Below are positions 36,501-48,979 of a stretch of DNA of 64,000 nt, in pieces (positions within the stretch are counted from its first letter, which is position 1; each line of letters opens with the position of its first letter). A program made the translations under genes and the position numbers. Below the pieces are notes generated by a model that ran no database searches, was not told the origin of the DNA, and was given only the letters and a program-made list of their open reading frames with translations. This DNA comes from Poecilobothrus nobilitatus. Taxonomy: Eukaryota; Arthropoda; Insecta; Diptera; Dolichopodidae. The stretch spans positions 72,850,416-72,914,415 of the forward strand of contig OX352774.1 of NCBI GenBank assembly GCA_947095535.1. Reading direction: 5' to 3'.

Positions 36501-39500
36501 ATATAGTTTTTTATTTTTTTTTTTTTTTATTTGTATAAAAAAGTATTTATTTTTTTCATTGTTTTAATTTAATATTAAAAAATTCGATAGCTGATAATTT
36601 TTATTGCAATAAACTGTTGATTTTACTTTGTTTGTATTATTTTATTGTAATATGACACAAAATTAGGGTGATTTTTTATTATAAGAAATATATGTATGGA
36701 TATGTATGTATAAGTTAATTTTATGTATAAGTTTATTTATTGCAAGTAAAAGGCAAATCGAATATATTATCGAACCATCAATTAAAGGCATTATTCAATT
36801 ATATTAAAAATTTTTGTAAAAGATCCTATATGTACATTTATATACATATGTATATTATATAATATATTTATTTACATTTTTATACATTTATTGAAAGTAA
36901 AAAAAAAATTGAAATGAACAACTTTAAAACTCTTATGCTGCCCATACACGGCGGATTAGGTTATAAACTTGGTACACGGATAGGTTTTAGAACCATACCA
37001 GTATACCACACACTTATCCAACTTGTCATCGAACCATTGTAATTACATATGTACTTTATATTTTTATTATTTTCTCAAATTAAAAAATCTCAATGTTAAA
37101 ATGACATTTAAGATGTACAACTTGCAACATATACGATACAACTCAACTACAAACCAAAGACTCCGAACACAAAAATCACCAACTTTGCAACCATCAAAAT
37201 GATTTTACAACTTTTTCATACACGATATAATTTATCAAGTTCGCGGAAGAAACCTGGTCCGATGTTTATTAAATAATTTTCGTATATATGTATGTAGTTC
37301 TTTGGCACAAAATTATTTATTGATCCTCTAATAAAGTTAAGAGCTATTTAACTATTAAGAACTATTTTAGATCATAATTCAAAACTTTATGTTAACTATT
37401 TTGCAACTTTTTAAATGAACACAAAATATAATGTATCTAACCATTAGGTTTTATGTATTTTTCGTCTAATCCCATAGCAGTAAAATTGAAAATTTCAGCT
37501 ATATTTTGTAAATTATATTAAATATTTTAAAAAGAATTTTTTAAAAATTTAATTTTTTTTTTGTTGTAGAGAACATTAATTTTCAAGAAAATCAACGTTT
37601 TTGTTATCCAGTTCGACCAATACCGCGACGTAGTACAAATAAAAAACAACAACAATCACATCAACAAAATAATTTACACGGTGAACAAAATATAAATATA
37701 TCAAATACATCATCAACTTCAGCAGCTGTTGGTGTTGTTATACCAACAACTCCAGGTAATTCAATAATTTCAACAACAGCAACACCATTGCTAACTGAAG
37801 ATCATTATAATCTTCTTGGTAATAATAAAAGTCGTGTATCATCAAATACGACATATCAAAATATTTTATGTGATCAACAAATTGTAAACGGAAACGGAAA
37901 TAATAATTCAATAAATCATTTATCTACTGATATAAATAGTGAATTAACTTGGGAAGAACGACTTAATTTTATTCAATATTTTTTATCAGTTACTTCTAAA
38001 TTAAATAATCAAAAGGTAAGCTAACAAATTTATAGTTCTATTTCCGTATACATATATAATATATTCATTTTAAAAGGTGTCATTATTTGGTTGGGGAGTA
38101 GTTATTTTTTTTTTCTATTTGTTTTTATAGTATTAGTCGTACTATTTTAATTTTGGTGGATTAAGTATTTAAATTTTTTTATTTATTCATTTTTGTTTTT
38201 TTTTTTATATTTTTTGTTTGTTTTAAAAAATTTATTTACTCTAAAAGGATAATATAGAACAATTCAATATGGTAAATGAAACGAACGGAGAAAATAAAAG
38301 TGATGAAATTATTGTAAATTCTACAAGTTTAGAAGATGTCGCACAAAGTGAGGTGATGAGTTTATTATTAGAATATTTATTTTGTTTAATTTTTGTTTTT
38401 TGTTTTGAGATATTTAATGAATTGCTTTTTATTTCATTAATTTAGTTATTTTATTTCTTTAATTTAATGTTGTTTTTTTTTTTTGTAAGCGATTAACAAT
38501 TTTAAATGCTTTGTTAGTTGTGATGTATAATAATTTAACAAATGATTTTAAAAAAAATCTTGCTTTTGAACTAATCTAAATTACTATTCGCAATTGGGCC
38601 AACCATATTTTAATCTATAAAATACATTTATTAGTATTAATTTTAAAAAATAAAAAAAAACAAACCAATTTTTTTTTTAAATTTAATATAAAAATTAAAT
38701 GAATGCAGGCTTTTAATCTTTTATGCATTTTCATTTAACTTGTCTGGACAAAATACACTTATTTTTAATTCGGATTTTAACATATTTTTTTATTATTCTT
38801 GCAAGGAAATTGTTGGTTACCAGCACATACCTTACCACATTAAAATTCATACAAAAAAAAAAAAAATTCGCGTTAAAACTGAGTATCTAGGTAAGGTTGT
38901 AATTTATGATTTTCTTTATTTATTTGATATTGAAAATAAAAAAAAAAAAGAAATGAATTGTCAAAAATATTAAAAAAAAAAAAAAAAAAATTGAAATATA
39001 CATTAAAAATGTCTGATATATTAAAAATTGTTTTTTTCGTTTTAATTAACAATTTGTGGCATTTTTACTTTATTATTTTTCCATCTTGGGACTTGGTTAA
39101 ATGTTGGTTAATAATTTTTATTTTTAAATAATGTAAAAAAAAATTTAATTTTTTATATACAGAATACATATTACATTATTTTTCTAAAATATTAGAAATT
39201 TTTTAATTCATTTCAGACGAGCGATCGAGCACATTCTGTATCAAGCATACATACATTAAGTGGTGCTGAACCTTCAACACCAAATTATGAAGAACTTCAA
39301 CAAAGACTTGAAAGTTCAAATCGTAATATACAAAATATAAAAGATCAACAACAACAATTATTACGTTTACAACAAGCAGCAAAAGAACATTTAACTGAAA
39401 TGGAACAAGTACGTAATCAATTGCCAGTACGTTTTGTTGCGGGTGGTAGTACTAATGGATCAAATGAAAATGGTGGAGCACCTGATTATGAAACAGTTGA

Positions 39501-42500
39501 ACAAGTGCATAATGATATGTCTGCTTTAGTTAATCGTATGAAAAATTTACAAACTTTTATACAAAATCAAAATGAATTAAGTGCATTATTGGGTGAAGAT
39601 AGTCCAGATTTATTAGCTGAGCAAGAACTTTTACAACGAAAATTAAATGAATTAAAATCTCATAGGACAGAAATGAGAAATTTAGTTGATGAATTACAAA
39701 ATATAAATACAAATGCTGAGAAAACAATTTCTCAACAAGAAGTTAATGAAAATCATCATACAGAAAATCATCTTCCAGGTAAGATAATTTTTGAATTTCA
39801 AATATAGAAATAATATAAGTATTAAAAATATGAAATATTAGTTACAGTGAATGGTATAACAGCAGGAACTGCAGCACCGTCATTTCCAAACAGGGTTGTT
39901 CCCGTTGAATATCAACGTGTTGTACCGATTGAATTAGTTGGTGCAAGTAAAAAGCCAACTCCAACTATATCAAATTCACTACATCAACAAAACGGACATA
40001 CTGATACAGAAGATGATAATGACGTTGATAATGATGAAATGGATCCTGAAACAGCTGATATGATTAAACAAAAAGTTGCCGATATAAATGCAATGAAAAA
40101 ACAACTTCAACGATTAAAAGATATGATGGCAACTGTTAAATTAATAGAAGAAAAAACAGAAGGACCAAGTGTAAAAGATATTGGTAGAGATGTGCAGTCA
40201 AATGTTAATCGAAATTCAACAAAAGCTCCTATAGAAGTTCCAGCATCATTGCAAAAGGATTTTACCAAAAATGTAAAGATTGCTTTTGATAATCATGATG
40301 ATGATCAAACAGCTGAAGAAGCTGCAATGAGTGAACGAGTTCGTTTACTTCATGAAATGACAGATGATTTACGTAATCAAGCAATGAGCTTAACTTCAGA
40401 ACGTGATCGTTTAAAAGCACTTCGTGAAGAATTGAAGCATAGGCGAGATTTTGAAGTAAATGAAAAAAGTAATAATTCTTCCAATAAAGAAAGTGATCAA
40501 GGTTTATCTACAATCAATAATACTATGCAACAGAAGAGTAATACTACAAAAATAGAACAAAATACTTTAGAAGCCGAGTACGAAGAAAAGAAAAAAGAGT
40601 TTCAGAGGTTATGTGAGCGTTTGCAGTCTGAAGAGGAGCAAAATGACGAAACCGCAACAGTAACTGGAAATGAAGATAACGAAGATTTAGATGATGAAAC
40701 AAATAACGAAGCCATTAAACAAGAAATAAATTTTTATAGAAGCAATGTAAATAGAAATGTTAATTCAACATCTTGTAATTCTTCAGTGAATCAGGAGAAA
40801 AACTGTTCAACTACTGCTGTAGTTACTGGAGCTGCTGCAAATATAATTAATACATCTAATCGAGGAAAAGATTCTGCGGATTCTGGGGCTGCTGATGTTC
40901 ACGGCAATGGAGTAACGGCATCATTAGAAGCAGGTAGTATGCAATCTGGAAGTTCAAGAAGTTTTAGTATGCCACCACCAATGAGATCAATAAATAATCC
41001 TGTTTGGCGTAAAAATTCACACGAACATGCTCATCCACATGCTTCTCAGATTCATGGATGTGAACATTTTATCCCAGGCACATGGAATCCTTATCCATAT
41101 CAACATCCATATGCATATCCGCATATTGGAAGTTGTGGGCAACCTAATACTAACGGTGAATATGCCTTTCCAATTACTGGATGGAACAATTTAGGAATGA
41201 ACACAACAAATTCAACAAATTCAAATCCCGTTCCAACCAATGATCCAGTTTTACTTCAACAGTTTATTCAAACACAACAAATGCTTATTAATTCTGTTTG
41301 TCAATGTAATCAAATGTTATGGCATCAACAAAGAGAAATTAATAATTTGAATAATACGGTTGTAATGGTAAGTAACACAATACAATTTTTATTATACTTT
41401 ATTTTTAATAAATTTTATTATTTATTTTCTGTTATATGTATTACTCATTTTTATTTTTTCATTATTAATTAATTAGCTACATGAACGTATTATGAATGCA
41501 GGACCAGATTTACAATCATTGCAAAATAATAGACCAGAGTCGGTTCCACCATTATCACAAAATAACACACTTTATGGAATTGGTATGAATAGGGCTCAAT
41601 CAGAACAACCATTGCATGCTTCAGTTGCAATACCAGGCCCATTGTATTCAACATTACAACAACAGCAACAGTCTTTGTCAACTCCTATATCACCAAGTCG
41701 TCAGTATAATGCTTTCAATTATAACACAAGCAGTAATTTTATTCAACAACAACAACGTCGTCATTTAATTCAAAATCAAAATTCATCTTTGACAGGTGGG
41801 TCAGCCGCTCAACAATCTATGACATCAGCAACATCAAATCTTAATACAAATTATAATTATTCAGCTGAACAAGCAACAACTGGTGCCGTTTATGTAAATC
41901 AAACTGCACCTCCACAATCTGTCCCTGTTGCCGCTGGTCATGTTTCTTTCGCTCCTAATAATCAACCAATAAATTTTTTAAATAATGATCCATCATATCC
42001 AGCAAATAATCATTCAGCTGGTCCAATTTTTATGCATCATCATAATAATAATATTGGAGGAATTGGCCAACATCAATCTCAGCATGCTGGAAATATTAAT
42101 AATTCTAATTCAAATTTATTACATCAGAATACAACAAATTCACCGACATCTACAACAGCTGTTACAGTTGCTGGAGCATTAAATAATCAAGTTGCACCTG
42201 GCACAAGGGCAAATAATTATTGGGACAACTTTAGAAGGTAAATTTTTCAAAGACAACTGTTAAAATTTGTTTTTTCTGTAAAACAAATACATTTTTATTT
42301 TATTGTTGAATATTTAATAGACATACATACATAATATATTATGTATATGGAAATAGATATATATATATCTATATTTATATATTTATAATAAACGATATTG
42401 TATTTATAATTATATTTAATTCATAATTTTTCAATAGTAATATCAAATTTTTTATATTTTGGTTTTTGTTCAAAGTATTTTTTATTTTAATATCTGTTAT

Positions 42501-45500
42501 AAAAAGCAATAAAAAAATCAAAAAAAAATATTTAAATTTCAAATTGGTGGTGGTTATTTTATTAACTAATATTTAGTGACAAAGTCAAATAACTATTAGG
42601 TATACATACATACTTGTAATTATTGTCGTTGAAAGTTCTGATATAAGTTAAAAAATGTTCTTTAGAGGAATCTTAGATAAATTTTTGATTATCATTTTTT
42701 TTTAATATTTTTAGATTTAAAAAAGGTGACGATAATTTGTGTAATTATGTTGTAACTGTAGTAGAAACGCTCTATGTGGAATGAAAAAAAAAATTCAAAA
42801 TTCAGCAAATTTAAAATGCATATCCAACATGTACCAAATCAAATGTCTGAAAATTGCAAAATTAATTCTGCATCAAAATTTTATAATGTATCGTAAATTT
42901 TAAATTTAAATTTGTTTTCGCTTTGCTTTATTATTTTAGTTTTTTAGTTAAATTTTATTTATGTATTTTCTTTTTATTTATGTATTTTAAAATTGCTGAA
43001 TTTATAAATATTGAATAAAACTATGTTTTATATTTACAATTTCGGAAATTGAGCCTTAAAAATTTCTTTAAGAAATTTATCTGTAAAATGTACTTAAAAT
43101 AGCGCTTAAAATCGAAGTAGAATTAATTGTTAAGCGAAGTGGAATTATTTGTCAAATTCATTTTTTAGAGATAGTTTCGATATGAAATGTATTTCGAAAT
43201 TTTATCTAATTTCGGTATTTAGATTTTTCACACTTACCATTGTGATTTTTGGTCCCCGAGTATTTTTGTTGTGTGTTTTTCTATATTATATAGGTTTCCT
43301 TTTTAATTGAGTTTTAGGATCTACTTTTGATTTGTGGTAAGTCATCATAAATAAGAAATTTTAATGTCTAGTAAAATGTAATAGAGTATGATTTGCGAAG
43401 TATGATTTGCTTTCCTATTAACTAAAAAATGTGTTCAAAAAAAGTTCCGCTCCAAATAAAAATAAATATTTAAGGCTTGTTACTTCAGGAATTTCTAATT
43501 TTAAATAATTTGTATTAATTTCATCAACAAAACATTCTAGATTTTAATAAGATGCCTTCCTACATAACTAATTTGTTCATTAATTTACTAAAATAAAGTA
43601 TTGCTTTTTCCGCTTTCGTTTATTTGTTTGGTTTATTTATTGTTTTTTTTTTCTTGTTAAATGTTTAAATTTTATTTAAACTTTATTTTATTTTAGTTAT
43701 TCTCGTCAAAATTTACTTTCAAGTAATTCTTGTAAAAGTAATGAAGAATTAAATCATCAAATGCATCAACAGCATTTGCAACAACAAGTTCAACAACATC
43801 TATTACATCAACAACAGCAACATCAACAGCCGATTCATTCTCATATGAACAATTCTTCCACATCATTTAATTTATCTCCAATTCCATCAACTAATAATAT
43901 TAATCTTCAAAATGAATGTCGTCCATTGTCTGCAGTTAGTGTAGTTGGGCCAACATCTTCAACAAGTTTAAGTCTTAATGTAACGAACACAAGTAATACC
44001 AATTTAGGAACAATCAATTCAAACAATTTAAATCCGTCTAATTATGATAATAAATATTTCCATACATTTCGTAACGAATTCAATTCAAATAATCAACATC
44101 AGACATCTAATTCGACCATACAACCTAATTCAATACAACCATTAAATTTAAGTACCATACCTAATGCAGTAACACCATCAGCAGCCATAAATGTCAATTC
44201 AACGTTAAATACTGAACATCTTAGTAGTTTTGGGAATAATCAAACAACAAGTGTTCCATTTAATAATAATATTAATGGAATTCAACATTTAGAAGTAAAT
44301 CAAGGTGGTTCAGCTAGTTCAAATTTATCAGTTGGCCAATCAGATAATTTAAATGAGAATATTTTTGATTTTAATTCAATTTCTAACAATAATAATATAA
44401 ATATTAATAATAATATCAATAATAGTAGTAATAATACATCAAATGTTGCTTCATTTTTTGGTAGTCCGGATTTTCGTAATATGAATTTTAACTTCGGTCT
44501 TCATGAACCAAAAAAAGTTCCAATAAAAGCGGCTTGTAATGCATCTACGAAAAGACTGCGACATACCCAATCAGCTCCAAATAATACTTTAAATTTAAAT
44601 GATTCTTTAGCATATAATAATAGTGTTGGGAATAATAGCAGTCAAAGTAATCATAATGTTTTAAATCATCAAAATAATGATCATAGATATGAAGAAATGG
44701 GTGATGGTGCAGTTGGTTTCGATGAAACATCCGAAGAAATTAAAAGGAATCTTTTAGTGAACGCGTTAAAAAGTGATAAGTATGTTTTACAAAAAATTTT
44801 ATTAGATGAAAACAATAAAAAAAAATATAACTTTTCTATAGGTTTACGTCAAAATTTTTTGAATCCCTAAAAGAAGACGTTTATCGTCAGGCATATGCTA
44901 TTATTCAGGAAAAAAAATCTGATCCAAAATTTCTTTTTCAGTTATTTGAAGAAATTAAAGGGGCACCGGCTTATGACCCTTTGAGAAATATGTTAATTCA
45001 GTCTTTTTATAATTCGAATATCTCTACATCTAATCAGCATCGCCGTCATCATCGTACAAATAACGACACAGAGTCTAATGATGGTGATAACGAAATGGAA
45101 AATGAAGAAACTTCACCAGCTGTAACTTCAGATGTTTCAACTACAGTTACAGCCGTACCAGAAATAAATTCAACTACACAAAATTGTTATAAGGTTGATG
45201 ATATAAATCTTTCAACACATTTAAGTTTTCAACCAGATTTAAAATTCAATTCACAATCCAATGTATTACCTGATGGTTTATATCACAGAAATTCTATACC
45301 TAGTGTGTCAAATAATGACAATTTAAGAGATTGCGACATTAAATCTTTATTTTTTAATACAAAAGATTATAAATTTCCCAACGATAACAGTGTAATTCAG
45401 CAAAAGAAAAAATCAAATGATATGAGAAATGAAAAAGTAAATCAACAATATCAGACACGAAATTTTGTTGAACCAAGAATTTCAAATGATACCCCTAGAG

Positions 45501-47152
45501 TAAGCAATTCAAATAATATTTTATACTTTCGGAAAATAATTATTTTTTTTTAATTTTAGAAACGTCCAGAATCCCACATTATTAGTTATACAATTTTTAA
45601 AATTCGAAAAGAAATTCAAAAACAACAGATTGATGATGCAACACTATTAAGAATTGTTAAAATCACTATTCAAACATTAGAAGATGCCATAATTAACTTG
45701 CAACAACCATCACCGGTATTAGCAGCTTCTTTACGATCTCTGTTATATCGAATTAAATTGTCTACTAAGGAAGTTTTTACAAAAATGAAAAGTTTCCAAA
45801 ATCACGAAAAAGATAATTTTCTTGCTAACTATCAAAGTTATTTAAATAAATTATTAGTGGAAGATTCTAATAATATTAATTTAGCCAAATCAACTCGTTA
45901 TTCTGGGGAAGTTGGAGATTTAGGATTTTGGCAAGTAACTGATAACAATCAGATACAAAATAAAACTAGCCTTGCATTTAATAATCAAATGCAATGGAAT
46001 GAAGTACATAGTTTACCTAAACAAGGAGTTAATTACAAATCAAATATTTCAACAGTTGTTGGTAATGAAGCTAAAGTTTTGAACAGTTCAGAAAATCAAA
46101 CAAATACTGTAAATGAAATATTTTTTAATTTAAATCAGCAAAATGTTCATTTCAGTCATCGTCATCCACAAAACCAATATCAACATGAAATTGGATCACC
46201 TTGTACTAGTAGCAATAATATGATAAATGAAGATTTAGCTGAAGCTGATCAAATATGTTCATCGAACAATTTGATTACAATTGAAACTCTTGATAAATCT
46301 ACTTTAGAAAATAACAGTAGATTTTTAAATAAAAGTGAATCTAATTCACCGTCAATTGATGATACTTGTGTTGGTGCAGTAGGATATACAAATGCTCAAA
46401 ATTCTGATGATGATGCAGGAATTATCTCAAATGATCAAGATATTTCAACACGTGAAAACATCAATAAAGGTGATGTTAAAGATATTCGACATTATAATGG
46501 TGTAGAAAATAATGAAGATTCCGAAAATAATGTAATTGATAATTATGACGATGATAAAGTTGAAGATGATCAAGATTTTGAAAATACAGCTCGTTCTGCT
46601 TTATTATTAACAGATTCTTCGATAAATATAGTGCATTCAAATGATATGAAAAAATTATCAGCAGATATTGCTTTATCAACAAATTCAAAACGTTCAAAAA
46701 ACTTAAATCGTAAATCATTAGATATGATGATGCCTGAAAATAATGAAAATCTTAATGATATTGCTCAAATTACACTAAAAAATACAGAAGAAATAGCAAC
46801 TGATAATTATATCACTAATAATAAATCGAATAATATTTTAAATACTAATATTAATAATACAAATAATGGAAGTACAGGAAGATTTGAAAGAAATTGTAGT
46901 TTTATTGTTAGTAATAATACCAGTAGTATTGGTGTAACAACAAATAATACATGTGAATTTATTTTTCCATTGAGTGTTCAATCAGACTCAATGATTAATA
47001 ATAATTTAGATAGTGGTTATCAATCACTTCCCCAGCCAGATAGTAATAGTAGTTTATCAAATTCAAATACAGAATCTGTTGAGTCAAATGAAAGTTCTGT
47101 TGAATTACGGAGTACTAATAAAAATTCTATTAAAAGGAATAGTGTTCCATAA
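30533..47152 (+). CDS. Pcm1: Pericentriolar material 1 (PCM1) orthologue, centriolar satellite scaffold
   Basis: Ten exons: join(30533..30913,34355..34532,37570..38015,38248..38352,39217..39778,39848..41367,41477..42237,43697..44779,44842..45499,45560..47152), 2428 residues; vertebrate PCM1 has about 2000. All joins keep frame with GT...AG ends; exon 4's donor (GTGATG) is weak. PCM1 scaffolds centriolar satellites around the centrosome. Coiled-coil blocks lie in exons 5 and 6 (about residues 371-650; for example QRLESSNRNIQNIKDQQQQL, MIKQKVADINAMKKQLQRLK and RDRLKALREELKHRR), with another spanning exons 6-7. The C-terminal PCM1 domain starts near residue 1679 (FESLKEDVYRQAYAIIQ, DPKFLFQLFEEIKG), followed by a helical block near 1904-1945. 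Between them are Asn/Ser/Gln-rich low-complexity stretches with poly-Q in exons 1, 2 and 8. Drosophila's counterpart is, to my recollection, Combover. The start codon is the first Met of exon 1; extra 5' exons cannot be excluded. Confidence 0.9.
31920..32545 (-). mobile_element. LINE 3'-end remnant in PCM1 intron 1, antisense
   Basis: This GC-richer island inside intron 1 (30914-34354) reads, on the minus strand, like the end of a LINE with a C-terminal RNase H region: ETILYVLCQCLNL, an RR...ILGK segment, then IIRFMKGIDWVDD, followed by a 3' tail. It is broken by stops and frameshifts. The same motif order occurs at 57811-58160. The plus-strand frame at 32364-32600 is its shadow. Clade (R1/I-like) is an inference from the CxC...RF layout. 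Confidence 0.6.
31945..32040. repeat. Two tandem 48-bp units
   Basis: Two head-to-tail 48-bp copies, mostly identical in their first 35 bases (each starts CAAGTTCTT and includes CATTGGCCA, CTCTTTTGAACTG). On the minus strand each encodes a 16-residue unit (SSKELANEKELDVTTT, then SSKEVANEEELEDTHS) in one frame, ending 11 codons later at a stop. Confidence 0.85.
34533..37569 (+). other. PCM1 intron 2
   Basis: 3.0-kb intron, phase 1. It contains the dispersed repeat at 35535-35745, several poly-T tracts and a somewhat GC-richer patch near 36935-37260. The patch may be another degraded element, but its ends could not be defined. A faint tRNA-like stretch near 34855-34925 is too weak to call. Confidence 0.7.
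35535..35745. repeat. Dispersed repeat, related copy at 6700-6890
   Basis: Shares GATATTCTTCGTATGATA, a GTGATACGTATC-type left block and CGCGTCAA with the copy at 6700-6890, in the same order. It lies within PCM1 intron 2. Confidence 0.45.
42238..43696 (+). other. PCM1 intron 7
   Basis: 1.46-kb phase-2 intron between the exon ending NYWDNFR and the exon starting SYSRQNLLSS. It is AT-rich, with no element recognised. The introns at 38016-38247 and 38353-39216 are likewise plain; the small frame at 38740-38973 in the latter is low-complexity. Confidence 0.75.
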
Positions 47153-47166
47153 ACATTCCTATTTAA

Positions 47167-47172
47167 AATAAA
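47167..47172 (+). terminator. Polyadenylation signal AATAAA after PCM1
   Basis: A canonical hexamer 15 bases past the stop codon, followed by further AATAAA-like sequence and T-rich DNA. It is close to the stop, so a later site may be the one used. Confidence 0.4.
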
Positions 47173-48952
47173 ATAAATTAAATATAATGTAAATGAGAAA
47201 ATTTTAATTGAATTTTCGTGCACCTTTTAATTTTTTTTTATTATTTAAGTTTTTTTTCATTATTTTAATTTGTAGTTTGTAAATTTATTTTTTTTTTTTT
47301 TTTTTTTTTGTTTCCGCTTTATAAAGAATTTCTTTTTGGCTGTCATCTTTTTTTTTTTTGAGCTTAAAATATGTTAGATAAAATAAAAGAATATATATCA
47401 AAAAAACCATAAAATTTAAAATACATAAAAATTAAAATATTCTTGCTATTGCTAAAAAAAAAAGCAAAAACATTATAAAAATATATTTATTTATAAATAA
47501 GATCTAAATTATTAGTCTTACTTTATAAAACAAAATTTGATAGATTGTATCTTAAAAATAAATGAATTAAAATAAAAATATCAATTTTTTTTTAATTTTC
47601 CAATACATGGAATCATAAATTTTAAAAAATATAAAAAACTCTTTAAAGAATAACTTAAAAGACTTACACAACGGTAGATACATAACATATTTTAAATTGA
47701 ACTAAGTACTTAATAGATATGTTACTCAAATATTATTCACTGCTCTGATTATTCTCATCATAACGCCGTTAAGAATAGGCAACTGATATATTATATTTCA
47801 AAAAGAAGTATACAAACTTTTTCAGTTACATTTACTTAGTTGTGTACTATAGTAAGCAAAAAGACCCTAATATTAATGTAAAACATTTTTAATATAAAAA
47901 AACACGATATTTTTCACTTTTTAAATTGTGTAAACAACACTCTCCATACTGATTGGTAAGTATCACAAGTGCAGGAAGTATGAAAAAGTTTGTGGAGTAG
48001 TTCAGTTAAGATTGTAGTAGTTCAGTTAAGATATTAGCGTATTTCTGAAAAGACTATTGGACGTATTTCGTCGGGACTAGCAGATTCATAAGCGTTAATA
48101 ATTTTTTTAGTTTTGGAAATTGGTTACCCTTATTGCGCATAAAATTCAGAAAGACAAAATTCAAAAAATACCAAAGACCAAACCAGAACAGAAAAGGTAA
48201 AATCCAGAAAACATCTAAAAAGACAAAATACAGAAAAATAATGCAGAAAAATTTAAATTATATGGCAAAAATATGGTAGAGGGCTATTCCAATCCTCGCT
48301 ACATATTTAAACAATCCTCTTTTTGAATAAGAAAGTAAATTTATACAGTAAGAATGGTTTGATATTTTTTTTTATAAATGTAAGCATCAATCTTTATTCT
48401 TTAAAAAACAAATTTTATTGGGATATAGGTATTATTTAATTAATTTTTTATTATATGAACGAATTAAACCGAATTTTTTTTTTTTTTTAAGGGAAGAAAA
48501 TTTTGTTTTATCATGTGAATGAATTAAGCCTAATTTATTTTATTCTTACCGGAAGTATTAAATAAAGTTATTAAAAAGGATAAAACTAAAAAAAAATAAC
48601 AAAGTTTTTATATTAGCTATTAAATCTATATTTTGTCCTTTCCAAATTTTATTTTCTTTGTATTTAGTATTTTTTGGATTTTTAACAAATTCTGGTCCTT
48701 TCTGGATTTGTGTGGATTTTATCCCGCATTCGTAAAAAGATATGTTCTATGCAGATAGATACGACTTTAACTACTAATATAATATAACAAAGATAACCTC
48801 TATACCTTTATTGGTATTTCATGCGTTAAACGAACAATATTAGCAATTAGATCGAAATCAAATTAATTCAAAATTAAAATGGAAATGAGTTGTTAAAGGA
48901 AAATAAAATATGTTCCTTCAGTAAAAAAAGAATAAAAAAAATAAACAAAATT
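47173..48952. other. Intergenic region between the convergent PCM1 and NAGLU genes
   Basis: 1.8 kb with PCM1 3' UTR, poly-T tracts (about 47288-47310) and one inverted-repeat element (48134-48730). No open frame of interest. Confidence 0.55.
48134..48730. mobile_element. Degraded inverted-repeat element
   Basis: The left end TGCGCATAAAATTCAGAAAG is mirrored by the complement of the right end, ATGCGGGATAAAATCCACAC followed by AAATCCAGAAAGGACCAGAA. Subterminal repeats of the form AAATCCAGAAAAG/GACAAAAT occur on the left and inverted on the right. Non-coding; no target duplication was defined. Confidence 0.45.
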
Positions 48953-48958
48953 TTTATT
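48953..48958 (-). terminator. Polyadenylation signal for NAGLU
   Basis: AATAAA on the minus strand about 22 bases past the NAGLU stop codon. Position only; it could be chance in this A/T-rich DNA. Confidence 0.4.
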
Positions 48959-48979
48959 TAAATAATTTTAAAAAAAATT

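Noticed and set aside
38740..38973. 77-codon plus-strand frame between PCM1 exons 4 and 5
   Set aside because: Lys-rich low complexity; exon 4 joins exon 5 in phase without it.
44380..44450. AAT-rich repeat that might be a mobile element
   Set aside because: It is an in-frame poly-Asn stretch inside PCM1 exon 8, consistent with the low-complexity linker of the protein.
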